Assembly: GCA_025966315.1 (NCBI GenBank)
Contig: JAOPUZ010000041.1
Location: 1 to 64,000 of the forward strand
Length of the DNA: 64,000 bases
Direction: 5' to 3'
Origin: Frankiales bacterium
GTDB taxonomy: Bacteria > Actinomycetota > Actinomycetes > Mycobacteriales > Jatrophihabitantaceae
Part shown: positions 52,702 through 64,000 of the stretch, one piece after another
Layout of the letters: each line of letters opens with the position of its first letter
Numbering within the stretch: the first letter of the stretch is position 1
Made by a program: the position numbers and the translations under genes
The notes under the pieces: generated by a model
Databases searched by the model: none
What the model was told of the DNA's origin: nothing
Seen by the model: only the letters and a program-made list of their open reading frames with translations

Positions 52702-53627
52702 GCAGCACGCCCCAAACGCTCGCCGAGGATGCCGGTCGGTCGGAACATCAGCACCAGTACGAGCACCACGAACGCCACGACATCGGTCCAGCTCGTATCG
52801 ATGTGCACCACTGGCACCATGTTCTCGACGATCCCGAGGACCAACCCGCCGATCATCGCGCCACGGATGTTTCCGATCCCACCGAGCACCGCGGCCGCAA
52901 AGGCCTTGACGCCAGGCAGGAATCCCATCGTGTTGCCCAACGAGAAGTTGAGGCCGAACAGGAAGCCAGCCGCGCCGCCGAGCAAACCGCCGATGATGAA
53001 CGTTCGCGAGATGGTCTTGTCGATGTCGATTCCCATCAACGCGGCCGTCGGTGCGTCCTCGGACACGGCTCGAATACTGCGACCAAGTTTTGTCGACGAA
53101 ACGAGGCGATCAAGGAACAACATCATGACGACGGCCGAACCGACAATCACGATCTGCAACGTTCGTACCGGCGCACCGAAAAGGTGGAAGATGATGTGGT
53201 TCTGGTCCCAGAACGCCGGGAAACTGTTCGAGGTCAGGCGGCCGAAGAGCTTTCCGGCCAGCTGCGAGAGGAAGAATGACGCACCGATCGCGCTGATCAG
53301 GAATGCAAGCTTAGGCGCGCCTCGCTTTCGCAGCGGACGGTAGGCAACGCGTTCCAGGGTCCAGGCAATGGCCGCGGCGGTGATCGCGCCGGACAGGATG
53401 CCGGCGATCAAGACGAACGGCACGGCCCAAGCGGGGGTGCCTTTACCGTCCCCGACGAGCAAGTGCACGATCGCGTAACTGCCGAAGGCGCCGGACATGA
53501 ACACCTCGCTGTGCGCGAAGTTGATCAGCTGGAGCACGCCGTAGACCAAGGTATAGCCGAGCGCGATCAGCGCGTACATCGATCCCCGCGTAATGCCAAG
53601 AACGAGATAGCTCATGAAGTCGGTCAT
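52698..53627 (-). CDS. livH: Branched-chain amino-acid ABC transporter permease LivH, 309 aa
   Basis: Eight or so membrane helices with the LivH hallmarks YALIALGYTLVYGVLQLINF, RAVSEDAPTAALMGIDID, and AFAAAVLGGIGNIRGAMIGG. ATG at 53627 gives the usual N-terminus (TDFMSYLVLGITRGSMYALI); the longer frame starting at 53759 crosses the livK terminator and is rejected. Confidence 0.92.
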   Translation of the reverse strand: MTDFMSYLVLGITRGSMYALIALGYTLVYGVLQLINFAHSEVFMSGAFGSYAIVHLLVGDGKGTPAWAVPFVLIAGILSGAITAAAIAWTLERVAYRPLRKRGAPKLAFLISAIGASFFLSQLAGKLFGRLTSNSFPAFWDQNHIIFHLFGAPVRTLQIVIVGSAVVMMLFLDRLVSSTKLGRSIRAVSEDAPTAALMGIDIDKTISRTFIIGGLLGGAAGFLFGLNFSLGNTMGFLPGVKAFAAAVLGGIGNIRGAMIGGLVLGIVENMVPVVHIDTSWTDVVAFVVLVLVLMFRPTGILGERLGRAA

Positions 53628-53731
53628 GCTGTATGCCTTTCGGCCATTTCGATACCTGTCCCCGGTTGTTTGGCCGTCGCATTCACGACGGCACTGATCT
53701 AGCGTCGTACGCCATTCAAAACCCATTGGAA

Positions 53732-53777
53732 AGGGGCGCTGAGCATCCGGTGTTGTCACCGGACGCTCAGCGCCCCT
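53732..53777 (-). terminator. Hairpin between livK and livH
   Basis: AGGGGCGCTGAGC-a-TCCGGTG pairs with CACCGGA-c-GCTCAGCGCCCCT over a TTGT loop: about 20 bp with one mismatch. It lies 49 bases past the livK stop and would partly terminate transcription, letting the binding protein be made in excess of the membrane parts. Confidence 0.8.
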
Positions 53778-53825
53778 CCCCCTTAGAGGTGCATTGCCGA
53801 TCGCGCTTGGAGTTCGATTAGCGCC

Positions 53826-55019
53826 CTAGCTCTGTTGGAGAATGTTCCCCAACTGCACGATCTTGCCGTCCTTCTGCTCGTACAGGTTCACCGTGGCCTG
53901 CGCGACCTCACCGTTGGAGGCGAACTTCACTTCGGTCGTGATGCCCTTGTAGTCGAGCTTGCTGATCGCGTCCTCGACGGACTGGCGAGTCGGGTTGCCG
54001 GCTGCGACAGCGGTCTTGTACGCGTCGATCAGCGCGTTGGCGGCGTCATAGGCCTCAGGCGAATAGGTCGACGGTGGGGTGTTGTACTTCGCCGTGTAGG
54101 CATCGTTGAACGCCTTCGCCTCGGGTGCCGTGGTGGCGTCCTGGCAACCGCAGGAGAAGTACCAGCCGTTGCCTGCCGCTCCTGAACCGCTGGTGAACAC
54201 GGTCGACTTGCCACCGTTACCGGTCACACGCAGACCCTTGAATCCGGACGCGGTGAGCGCCTTGGCGAAGAGTGCCGCCTGGGCGTCGTAACCACCGTAG
54301 AACATGGCCGTGGCACCCGAGGAAGTCACGGTCTGGGCGATCGCGCCGTAGTCCTGCGTGGTGGCCGCGACACCCTGGCGCGTGACGCTGACGCCCTTAC
54401 CCTGCAGCGTCTTGGCCACAACATCGGCCACGCCCTTGCCGTAGACGCTGGTGTCGTCGACGACGAAGACCTTCTTGTTCTTCTTCGCCAGCCATTCAGC
54501 CGCCTGCGTGCCCTCGACGCCATCGGTCGGAACGATGCGGTGGAAGGTGGTGAAACCGGAGCTCGTCAGTGTCGCGTTCGTGGCCGACGGGCTGATGAGA
54601 CCCATGTTGGCTGCGGCGTAGGTCTTGCCGGTAGCGGACGTCGGGCCGGAGAAGATGGGCCCGACGACGCCGAGCACTGCGGTGTCCTGGATCAGTAGCG
54701 CCGCCGCGGCAGGCGCTTTGTCAGCGGTACCACCGTCGTCGGACTTCAGAACCTCGAGCTTGAAGCCCAGGTCGCCCTTTTGGTTCGCTTCATCGACGGC
54801 CAGGTTGACCGAGTTGATTTCGTTGATTCCCAGCTGCTGGTTGTCACCCGACAAAGCACCCTGGAAACCGATTTTGTAGGTCTTGTTGCTCGTGTTGCTC
54901 GAACTTCCGCCGCCGCCGAGGCCGGTACCAGAAGGGCTACTCGAATTGGAGCAGGCAGTGAGCGCAAGTGCGCCCGCAATGCCGATAGCGGCGATTTTCG
55001 CCAGGGACCGAGTCCGCAC
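53826..55019 (-). CDS. livK: Branched-chain amino-acid ABC transporter substrate-binding lipoprotein LivK, 397 aa
   Basis: The signal peptide ends in the lipobox ALTACSN and is followed by a Gly/Ser linker, then a periplasmic-binding type I fold: YKIGFQGALSGDNQQLGINE, VVGPIFSGPTSATGKTYAAA, FYGGYDAQAALFAKAL. It captures leucine, isoleucine, valine or related solutes outside the membrane. GTG at 55019 has GGGAGG eight bases upstream. It is first in the operon and is followed by a strong hairpin. Confidence 0.92.
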   Translation of the reverse strand: MRTRSLAKIAAIGIAGALALTACSNSSSPSGTGLGGGGSSSNTSNKTYKIGFQGALSGDNQQLGINEINSVNLAVDEANQKGDLGFKLEVLKSDDGGTADKAPAAAALLIQDTAVLGVVGPIFSGPTSATGKTYAAANMGLISPSATNATLTSSGFTTFHRIVPTDGVEGTQAAEWLAKKNKKVFVVDDTSVYGKGVADVVAKTLQGKGVSVTRQGVAATTQDYGAIAQTVTSSGATAMFYGGYDAQAALFAKALTASGFKGLRVTGNGGKSTVFTSGSGAAGNGWYFSCGCQDATTAPEAKAFNDAYTAKYNTPPSTYSPEAYDAANALIDAYKTAVAAGNPTRQSVEDAISKLDYKGITTEVKFASNGEVAQATVNLYEQKDGKIVQLGNILQQS

Positions 55020-55286
55020 TGACGTTTCCTCCCTTTCCTCGGCTCGGTCCAGCGGTTCTGGTCCGTCGCCTTGTGGTGCTGATGGTGAAACCGTTAGCAA
55101 TCCATGCGGCATAGACCCCCGCGTGACCCGCCTCCGTGGTCTGGCACGCTAGCGCGCCAATCGCTCAGATGGGAACCTCAACTCCTGCAAAGGGCCGGTC
55201 GTAACCAAATCGCGGCCAAGCAGTCGTCGGCTGTAACACAGCCGTTTCGAGGCGGCCATTTGACGGCCCCGAGGTGCCTGCTCGCG
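55020..55286. promoter_or_regulatory. Upstream region of the liv operon
   Basis: The 267 bases between livK and the response-regulator gene presumably contain the liv promoter. I cannot point to a convincing -35/-10 pair or operator. Confidence 0.4.
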
Positions 55287-55886
55287 TCAGCGATGCCCGG
55301 TCTCGGTGAGGACGAGTTCGGCCACCGCGCGCATGGTGGTTCGCTTGTCCATCGCGGCGCGCTGGATCCAGCGGAACGCATCGGGCTCGGACAGGCGATG
55401 CTCAGCCATCAGCACACCCTTGGCGCGCTCGATGAGCTTCCTCGCCTCGAGACGGTCCTGCAGTCCCTCAACCTCGGCTTCTAGCGCCTTGATCTCGGCG
55501 AACCGGCTGGTGGCCATCTCGATTGCCGGCAGCAGGTCGCGCTTGTGGAACGGCTTGATCAGGTACGCCATCGCCCCGGCATCACGGGCCCGCTCGATGA
55601 GGTCACGCTGGCTGAACGCGGTCAGAATAACAACCGGGGCAATCCGGGCACCGGCGATGTGTCCGGCAGCGGTGATGCCGTCCATCTTGGGCATTTTCAC
55701 GTCGCAAATCACCACGTCGGGCAACAACTCGGTGGCCAGGGCAACCGCCTTCTCACCGTCGGGCGCCTCGCCGACGACCTCGAAGCCCTCTTCGATCAAC
55801 ATCTCGCGCAGATCGAGCCGGATGAGTGCCTCGTCCTCGGCGATGAGGACACGGCGACGAGCAGCTGGTGCAGCCTGATCGACCAC
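55287..55886 (-). CDS. pdtaR: ANTAR-domain response regulator (PdtaR-like), 199 aa
   Basis: A receiver domain (VLIAEDEALIRLDLREML, phospho-acceptor Asp 62 in VVICDVKMPKMDGI, lysine in YLIKPFHK) is joined by a coiled linker to a C-terminal ANTAR RNA-binding domain (KLIERAKGVLMAEHRLSEPD). ANTAR regulators act by binding two-hexaloop RNA and preventing termination. Size and order match mycobacterial PdtaR (Rv1626), controlled by the kinase PdtaS, which is not in this window. Confidence 0.92.
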   Translation of the reverse strand: MVDQAAPAARRRVLIAEDEALIRLDLREMLIEEGFEVVGEAPDGEKAVALATELLPDVVICDVKMPKMDGITAAGHIAGARIAPVVILTAFSQRDLIERARDAGAMAYLIKPFHKRDLLPAIEMATSRFAEIKALEAEVEGLQDRLEARKLIERAKGVLMAEHRLSEPDAFRWIQRAAMDKRTTMRAVAELVLTETGHR

Positions 55887-55995
55887 TAGACCTACAACCT
55901 CCGAGAGTGGGCCGGCGAACTTGGCGTCCCTCGAACCGGGGATACCGGTGCGCGACGGAGTGAGCCTATCGGGCTAACATTGCTCTGCATGTCAA

Positions 55996-56078
55996 GCCCC
56001 TGTGTCGGAACTAGGCAGACGAGATGGTCTCAAACACCATTGCCGAAAGGCGTGTGGGTTCGAATCCCACCGGGGGTA
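55996..56078 (+). tRNA. tRNA-Leu (CAA)
   Basis: 83-nt class II tRNA with acceptor stem GCCCCTG/CGGGGGT (G-U at the end), anticodon loop CTCAAAC (anticodon CAA), long variable arm TGCCGAAAGGCG and T-loop TTCGAAT. CCA not fully encoded. Confidence 0.93.
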
Positions 56079-56473
56079 CCGATTTCAGCGCTCCACGTGA
56101 GGTAGCCGCAGCGCTCTGAACAAAGTGTCATACCGGCCCGGTACGAAGAGGCCATGAACGACAGGTCAACGCGCGAAGGCGCCACCCACATGTTCCGCAG
56201 AGGTGTCGCAACGGCGCCGAATACCGCTACCCGCGTTACTTTTTCAGCAACGAATCGCCCGACGTCATCAGCATATTCACCGGTGCCCTGGATCTCGTGG
56301 CCTGAACTGGCGAATGGGTCGTCCGAATCTGATGTCGGTGGCTCGCGCGGCGGACGTGCGTCTGATGGACACCCACATCGGACCGAAGTCGTGACTCAAG
56401 CTAGGGCCGCCGACGCCGACGTTCCGCGCTCACACGCGAGAATCGCCAACGGTCATCGACCCAATCGACATAG
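56079..56473. other. Intergenic between tRNA-Leu and tesB, nothing recognised
   Basis: Open frames here are short and unsupported. No repeat of the tRNA-Leu 3' end is present, so there is no sign of integration at this tRNA. Confidence 0.45.
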
Positions 56474-57406
56474 TCACGCGTTCGGCAATCGGATCATGCC
56501 TTCCTGGGCCACGCTGACCACCAGCCGACCGTCCCGGCTGAAGATCTGCCCGGTGGCCATGCCCCGGCCACCGGACGCCGAGGGCGATTCCATGCTGTAC
56601 AGGAACCACTCGTCGGCGCGGAACTGACGGTGGAACCACATCGCGTGGTCGAGCGAGGCCATCGAGATCGGATCGAGCCGGAACGCCAAGCCATGCCGGA
56701 TCAACAGCGAGTCCAGCAGGTTCAGATCGGAGGCGAAGGTCGCGGCGCAGACATGCACCAGCGGGTCATCGGGCAACGTGCCGTTGATCCGCAGCCAGAT
56801 CCGGTGCGGCTGAGATTCGCGAGGCCCCAGCCCGCGCTGCACCCACGGCGGGTCGTCGACGTAGCGCACGTCCAGGGCCTGCGGGATCCGGTTCAGGTGT
56901 CCGGCCAGTTCCTCGAAGCCGATGTATCGCTCGGCCAGCGTGGGCAAGGATTCCGGCCCCGGGACGTCCGGCATGGCGGGCTGATGATCGATCCCCGACT
57001 GGACCAACTGGAACGAGGCGGAGAGCGTGAAGATCGCCTGGCCGTGCTGGATAGCCGTCACCCGGCGGACCGAGAAGGAATGCCCATCCCGGATCCGGTC
57101 CACCGTGTAGACGATCGGTACCGCCGGATCGCCCATCCGGATAAAGTAGGAATGCAACGAATGCACGGCCCGATCGGGACCAACGGTCCGGCCGGCCGCT
57201 ACCAGTGCTTGGCCCGCAACCTGGCCGCCGAACACCCGCTGCATGGACACCTTCGGGCTCACACCGCGGAAGATGTTCTGCTCGATCGGCTCCAGATCGA
57301 GCAGATCCACCAGCAGGTCGACGACCTGCTGGGCGCTCGGGATCGGTCCGCCGCTGTCGGTGTCGCCGGCCGCCGGTTCGATCTCAGCGGTCACGTTGCA
57401 AAACAT
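56474..57406 (-). CDS. tesB: Acyl-CoA thioesterase II, 310 aa
   Basis: TesB hydrolyses medium- and long-chain acyl-CoA. Two fused hotdog domains are visible: the first with FGGQVAGQALVAAGRTVG and HSLHSYFIRMGDP, the second with FASDLNLLDSLL, SLDHAMWFHRQFRADEW and VSVAQEGMIR, which hold the Asp, Ser/Thr and Gln of the active site. Its start overlaps the pyk 3' end by about 20 bases; a GTG four codons in (57394) is an alternative start. Order with pyk matches mycobacteria. Confidence 0.92.
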   Translation of the reverse strand: MFCNVTAEIEPAAGDTDSGGPIPSAQQVVDLLVDLLDLEPIEQNIFRGVSPKVSMQRVFGGQVAGQALVAAGRTVGPDRAVHSLHSYFIRMGDPAVPIVYTVDRIRDGHSFSVRRVTAIQHGQAIFTLSASFQLVQSGIDHQPAMPDVPGPESLPTLAERYIGFEELAGHLNRIPQALDVRYVDDPPWVQRGLGPRESQPHRIWLRINGTLPDDPLVHVCAATFASDLNLLDSLLIRHGLAFRLDPISMASLDHAMWFHRQFRADEWFLYSMESPSASGGRGMATGQIFSRDGRLVVSVAQEGMIRLPNA

Positions 57407-58814
57407 CCCCGATGTGATGGATCCGAATCGTGTTCGTCGCGCCAGGTGTCGAGGGCGGCGTACCGGCCACGATCACCACCAAATCGTCCGGGCGGCAGAC
57501 CCGTTGAGTCACCAGAGCTGAATCCACCTGACGCACCATCTCATCTGTCGTCTGAACCGTCCAGACCAGATGGGCCTGCACACCCCAGGACAGCGCCAGC
57601 TGCCGTTGCACGTTTTCATCCGGCGTGAACGCCAACACGATTTGATGTGCGTGTAGCCGGGCCAGCCGGCGCGCGGTATCACCGCTCTGGGTGAACGCGA
57701 CCAGGGCACTGGCCCCGAGCGAGTCACCGATGTCCTTGGCCGCTTTGGCGATAACCCCGCCGGGGGTACGCGGATCATGCAGCAATGCCGCGACGTCAAC
57801 CGTCGACCCCTCGACCGAGGTGATGATCCGGGCCATCGTGGCCACGGTCTGGACGGGGTAGGTACCTACGCTGGTCTCACCGGACAGCATCACGGCATCG
57901 GCACCGTCGAGCACGGCGTTGGCCACGTCGGACGCCTCGGCCCGGGTCGGCCTGGAGTGCGTGATCATCGACTCGAGCATCTGGGTCGCGACGATGACCG
58001 GTTTGGCGTTGTCCCGGCAGATGGCGATGGCGCGCTTCTGAACCATCGGTACGTGTTCGAGCGGCAATTCCACGCCGAGATCACCCCGGGCCACCATCAC
58101 CCCGTCGAAGGCGAGCACGATTTCGACCAGCCGCTCGACCGCTTCGGGCTTCTCGATCTTGGCGATCACCGGGCGCCGCAGGCCAACCCGGTCCATCACT
58201 TCGTGTACGAGCTTGATGTCATCCGGCGAGCGGACAAACGACAGAGCCACGAAATCGACGCCAAGCCGCAGCGCGAACTCGAGATCGTTGATGTCCTTCT
58301 CACTCATCGCGGGCACGCTGACCGCGACCCCGGGCAGCGACAGGCCTTTGTTGTTGCTGACCCGGCCGCCCTCGCTGACGTCGCACACCACATCGGTGCC
58401 GTCCTCGACGCCGACGACGACCAGCGCCACGTTGCCGTCGTCGACCAGCAGCCGGTCCCCGGGCCGGACGTCCTCGGCCAGCTGCTTGTACGTCGTGGAG
58501 ACGCGGTCGTGGTCGCCCTCGATGTCCTCGACCGTGATCCGGATCCGCTCACCGGACAACCAGTCGACCGGCCCGTCAGCGAAACGGCCGATCCGGATCT
58601 TCGGACCCTGCAGGTCGGCCAGCGTCGCGATGTTGCGGCCGGCGGCGTCCGCGGCGTCACGTACGGCCCGGAACCTTGCCCCGTGCTCGGCGTGTTCGCC
58701 GTGACTGAAGTTCAGCCGGGCCACATCCATACCAGCTTCGACCAGGGCCCGCATCCGTTCCGGCGGGTCGGTAGCAGGGCCAAGGGTGCAAACGATCTTT
58801 GCGCGACGCGTCAC
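57384..58814 (-). CDS. pyk: Pyruvate kinase, 476 aa
   Basis: Pyk converts phosphoenolpyruvate and ADP to pyruvate and ATP. The barrel starts RRAKIVCTLGPATDPPERM and has VIAKIEKPEAVERLVE with the catalytic lysine and GVMVARGDLGVELP for metal binding. Then come ADAVMLSGETSVGTYPV and a complete C-terminal domain ending near the GTPPSTPGATNTIRIHHIG turn. Length is normal. Confidence 0.95.
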   Translation of the reverse strand: MTRRAKIVCTLGPATDPPERMRALVEAGMDVARLNFSHGEHAEHGARFRAVRDAADAAGRNIATLADLQGPKIRIGRFADGPVDWLSGERIRITVEDIEGDHDRVSTTYKQLAEDVRPGDRLLVDDGNVALVVVGVEDGTDVVCDVSEGGRVSNNKGLSLPGVAVSVPAMSEKDINDLEFALRLGVDFVALSFVRSPDDIKLVHEVMDRVGLRRPVIAKIEKPEAVERLVEIVLAFDGVMVARGDLGVELPLEHVPMVQKRAIAICRDNAKPVIVATQMLESMITHSRPTRAEASDVANAVLDGADAVMLSGETSVGTYPVQTVATMARIITSVEGSTVDVAALLHDPRTPGGVIAKAAKDIGDSLGASALVAFTQSGDTARRLARLHAHQIVLAFTPDENVQRQLALSWGVQAHLVWTVQTTDEMVRQVDSALVTQRVCRPDDLVVIVAGTPPSTPGATNTIRIHHIGDVLQRDR

Positions 58815-58924
58815 ATCGAATAACCCTAAACGCTTTCTGAAAGATCACAGAACGGACGGCCCCGCCGTATCCGAACCGTGCCTGCGCCGATGCCCTTCCA
58901 CAGCGCGTGCGAGTCAGCGGGCGG

Positions 58925-60799
58925 TCAGCCGAGCTCGCTGTCCACGTAACACCAGCGCCACGCCTCCCCCGGCTCGACGCTGCGCATCACCGGATGGCCG
59001 GTGTCGGCGTAGTGCTTGTCAGCATGCTTGCCCGCTGAGGAATCGCAGCAGGCGACGTGGCCGCAGGTCAGGCACATTCGCAGGTGCACCCAGCTCAGAT
59101 GCTCGGCAACGCATTCCGAACAGGACCCCGGCGTGTCCGGGCGCTGGGTGATCGGGGCGTCGATGAGATGCTGGCAGCGAGCGTTGCCGAAGTTGGCCTC
59201 GAGCTGCTCCTGCTGGATTGCTTCCTCGGCGTCGTTGAGCCGATCGATCATCGACTCCTCCAGGTCCAGCGTGGCCAGCACGGTCTGTAGCACCTCGTGG
59301 TCGAAACGGCCTTCGTCCCGGGCCCGCAGGATTTCGGCCCGCTCGGCCTGCAGGATCCGCAGCCGGTGACGCCGGTAGGTGTCACTCGGCGTGGACAGAT
59401 CCGCCTCGGCCGGCCCGAGCCGTTCCCAGGCCGCGTTGGCCCGCTCGACCGAGCGCATGTGCAACTTGTTCACCGTCATCGCGTCGAGCTGCTCCTCAGC
59501 CTTCAGCTCGTCCAGTTCGCGCAGGCCCGCGTCGGTGGCCAACTGCAGGACGTTCGCCTGCTGCAAAGCGTCTTCGGCCCGGCTCGGTCCGCGCAGGTGC
59601 AACAGGCGAACCAGCATCGGCAAGGTGGTGCCCTGCACGAGCAAGGTGCCGGCGGTGACCACGAAGGCGGCCAGGATGAGCACCGGCCGAAGCGGCGTGT
59701 CGGCCGGTAGGACGAACGCGGCGGCCAACGTCACCGCACCCCGCATGCCGGCCCAGCTCAAGGTGGCCGGCACGGTCCAGGGCGGCGGTGGATCGGCGGC
59801 GCGAATGCTCGGGATCAGCCTGGGCAGGTACGTGGCCGGGAACACCCACACCACGCGCAGCACCACGACGGCGGCGAAGATGGCCGTGCACGCACCGATC
59901 AGCTGGACGTGGCCGAGGTCGGTGCGCCAGGCGTCCTGCACGATGATCCGGACCTGGAGGCCGATCAGCACGAACACCGAGTTCTCCAGGACGAAATCGA
60001 CCGTCCGCCAGTTCGTCCGTTCGGCCACCCGGGACGCGGCGCTCTGCAGTACCGGCGCCCGGTGGCCGAGAATCAGCCCGGTCACCACCACCGCCAGTAC
60101 GCCGGAGGCATGCATGGCTTCCGCGGGCAGGTACGCCGCGAACGGGGCCAGGAACGACAGGGTGGTGTCGGCCACCGGATCGGTGAACCGGCTCCGCAGC
60201 ACACCGAGCACCGCCGCCACCGCGATCCCGACCAGGACGCCGCCCGCCGCCGCCCACACGAAGTCGCCGGCTACCCGCCACACGCTTACGCCGCCAGCCG
60301 CCGCTGCGATCGCGCTCCGCAGGGTGACCAGCGCGGTGGCGTCGTTGAGCAGCGATTCACCTTCCAGGATCGAGACGATCCGGCGCGGCATCCCGACCCG
60401 GCGGGCCACCGCGCTGGCGGCCACCGCATCGGGGGGCGCCACCACGGCACCGAGGGCGATCGCCGCGGCGAACGGAACCGGCAACACCAGCCAGACCACG
60501 ATGCCGGTGCCGAACGCCGTAAAGAGCACCAGACCAACGGAAAGCAGCCCGATTGGCCGGCGATTGGCCTTGAAGTCCACCAGGGACGTCCGGATCGCCG
60601 TGGTGTACAGCAGCGGCGGCAGCAAGCCGACCAGCACCAACTCGCTGGACAGCTTCACGTCGGGGATGAACGGAATGTAGGACCCGGCGATGCCAACCAC
60701 GGTGAGCAGCAACGGTTCGGACAGCCCCAGCCGGCGAGCCAGAATGGCAAACGCGCAGGCCACTGCGACGAGGACTACGAGGCCTGATGCGAAATGCAT
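58925..60799 (-). CDS. CPA1-type Na+/H+ antiporter with C-terminal UBP-type zinc finger, 624 aa
   Basis: Residues ~1-400 contain about twelve membrane helices with the CPA1 signatures VVAPPDAVAASAVARRVG and LEGESLLNDATALV (the Asp of ND is the ion site). A cytosolic helical region follows (~410-530), then a UBP-type zinc finger (~538-615) with Cys/His ligands in CQHL, CSECV, CLTCGHVACCDS and HADKHYADTGHPV. The antiporter exchanges Na+ (or K+) for protons; the finger, which in eukaryotes binds ubiquitin C-termini, has no known ligand here. It lies between gltB and pyk. Confidence 0.88.
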   Translation of the reverse strand: MHFASGLVVLVAVACAFAILARRLGLSEPLLLTVVGIAGSYIPFIPDVKLSSELVLVGLLPPLLYTTAIRTSLVDFKANRRPIGLLSVGLVLFTAFGTGIVVWLVLPVPFAAAIALGAVVAPPDAVAASAVARRVGMPRRIVSILEGESLLNDATALVTLRSAIAAAAGGVSVWRVAGDFVWAAAGGVLVGIAVAAVLGVLRSRFTDPVADTTLSFLAPFAAYLPAEAMHASGVLAVVVTGLILGHRAPVLQSAASRVAERTNWRTVDFVLENSVFVLIGLQVRIIVQDAWRTDLGHVQLIGACTAIFAAVVVLRVVWVFPATYLPRLIPSIRAADPPPPWTVPATLSWAGMRGAVTLAAAFVLPADTPLRPVLILAAFVVTAGTLLVQGTTLPMLVRLLHLRGPSRAEDALQQANVLQLATDAGLRELDELKAEEQLDAMTVNKLHMRSVERANAAWERLGPAEADLSTPSDTYRRHRLRILQAERAEILRARDEGRFDHEVLQTVLATLDLEESMIDRLNDAEEAIQQEQLEANFGNARCQHLIDAPITQRPDTPGSCSECVAEHLSWVHLRMCLTCGHVACCDSSAGKHADKHYADTGHPVMRSVEPGEAWRWCYVDSELG

Positions 60800-60847
60800 G
60801 CCGTCATAGTGCCAGCGCGCTGTTACACCTCGCCGCAGCCCCGAAAT

Positions 60848-60887
60848 GTCCTACCGTCACGTGGCCATGACGACGCGAGGGTAGGAC
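60848..60887. repeat. 40-bp palindromic intergenic repeat, copy 2
   Basis: Same length and ends (GTCCTAC...GTAGGAC) as copy 1 at 44,617-44,656, and 85% identical to it when inverted. It lies between the antiporter start and the gltB stop. Confidence 0.75.
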
Positions 60888-60902
60888 TTTCCGGAGGGGA
60901 TG

Positions 60903-64000
<3,098 letters not shown>

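Overview
The window comes from a high-GC actinobacterium. The right third (about 40.6-64 kb) is core chromosome. It holds coaE, rpsA, polA, a branched-chain amino-acid ABC operon (livKHMGF), a PdtaR-like ANTAR response regulator, tesB, pyk, a CPA1 Na+/H+ antiporter and gltB, nearly all on the minus strand. The pyk-tesB-ANTAR regulator-polA-rpsA-coaE order is familiar from mycobacteria. I cannot name the genus; a Frankia/Jatrophihabitans-like lineage is a guess.

A cluster of minus-strand tRNA genes (Val-GAC, Cys-GCA, Gly-GCC) at 40.18-40.49 kb marks the edge of the core. Left of it is accessory DNA. The 3' part of tRNA-Val, from acceptor stem to anticodon, is repeated at 38,509-38,552 (identical) and again at 7,850-7,890 (37 of 41 bases). 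The last 32 kb therefore look like stacked integrations at one tRNA gene: a small 1.7 kb unit and a 30.6 kb unit. I see no integrase gene.

The 30.6 kb unit has several parts. A nine-gene minus-strand operon at 8.2-18.5 kb makes ADP-D,D-heptose (GmhA, HldE, and GmhB fused to a glycosyltransferase), transfers sugars (two GT2 domains, two GT9, two GT4) and carries an O-carbamoyltransferase, so it probably builds a carbamoylated heptose-containing surface glycan. Next is a decay zone (18.6-20.4 kb) with fragments of a UDP-glucuronate decarboxylase, an MFS transporter and a secreted coiled-coil protein. It is followed by a CWB2-like secreted protein, a SARP-type regulator, an IS256 remnant and a phosphoesterase lipoprotein. 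A metal-handling stretch (25-29.7 kb) has broken cupredoxin and csoR genes, SHOCT and DUF305 proteins, a permease with two YHS domains and an ArsR repressor. Last is a stress/membrane group (30.2-38 kb): SPFH protein, ABC exporter with a frameshifted ATPase, flavodoxin, DUF4389 protein, free-standing E2-type acyltransferase domain, SRPBCC protein, truncated ABC permease and NAD-dependent epimerase.

The leftmost 7.8 kb looks like a worn defence island. It has a protein joining two Lrp/AsnC-type ligand-binding domains to a TIR domain, the helical-repeat C-terminal part of a large protein cut off by an IS1380-family element, and an autoregulated HTH / AbiEii-type nucleotidyltransferase pair. The Lrp-like/TIR fusion is the best candidate for an undescribed system. 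Other points of interest are a 40-bp palindromic repeat found inverted at two intergenic sites, an alpha/beta hydrolase that has lost two catalytic residues, and the heptose-carbamoyl cluster in what should be a monoderm.
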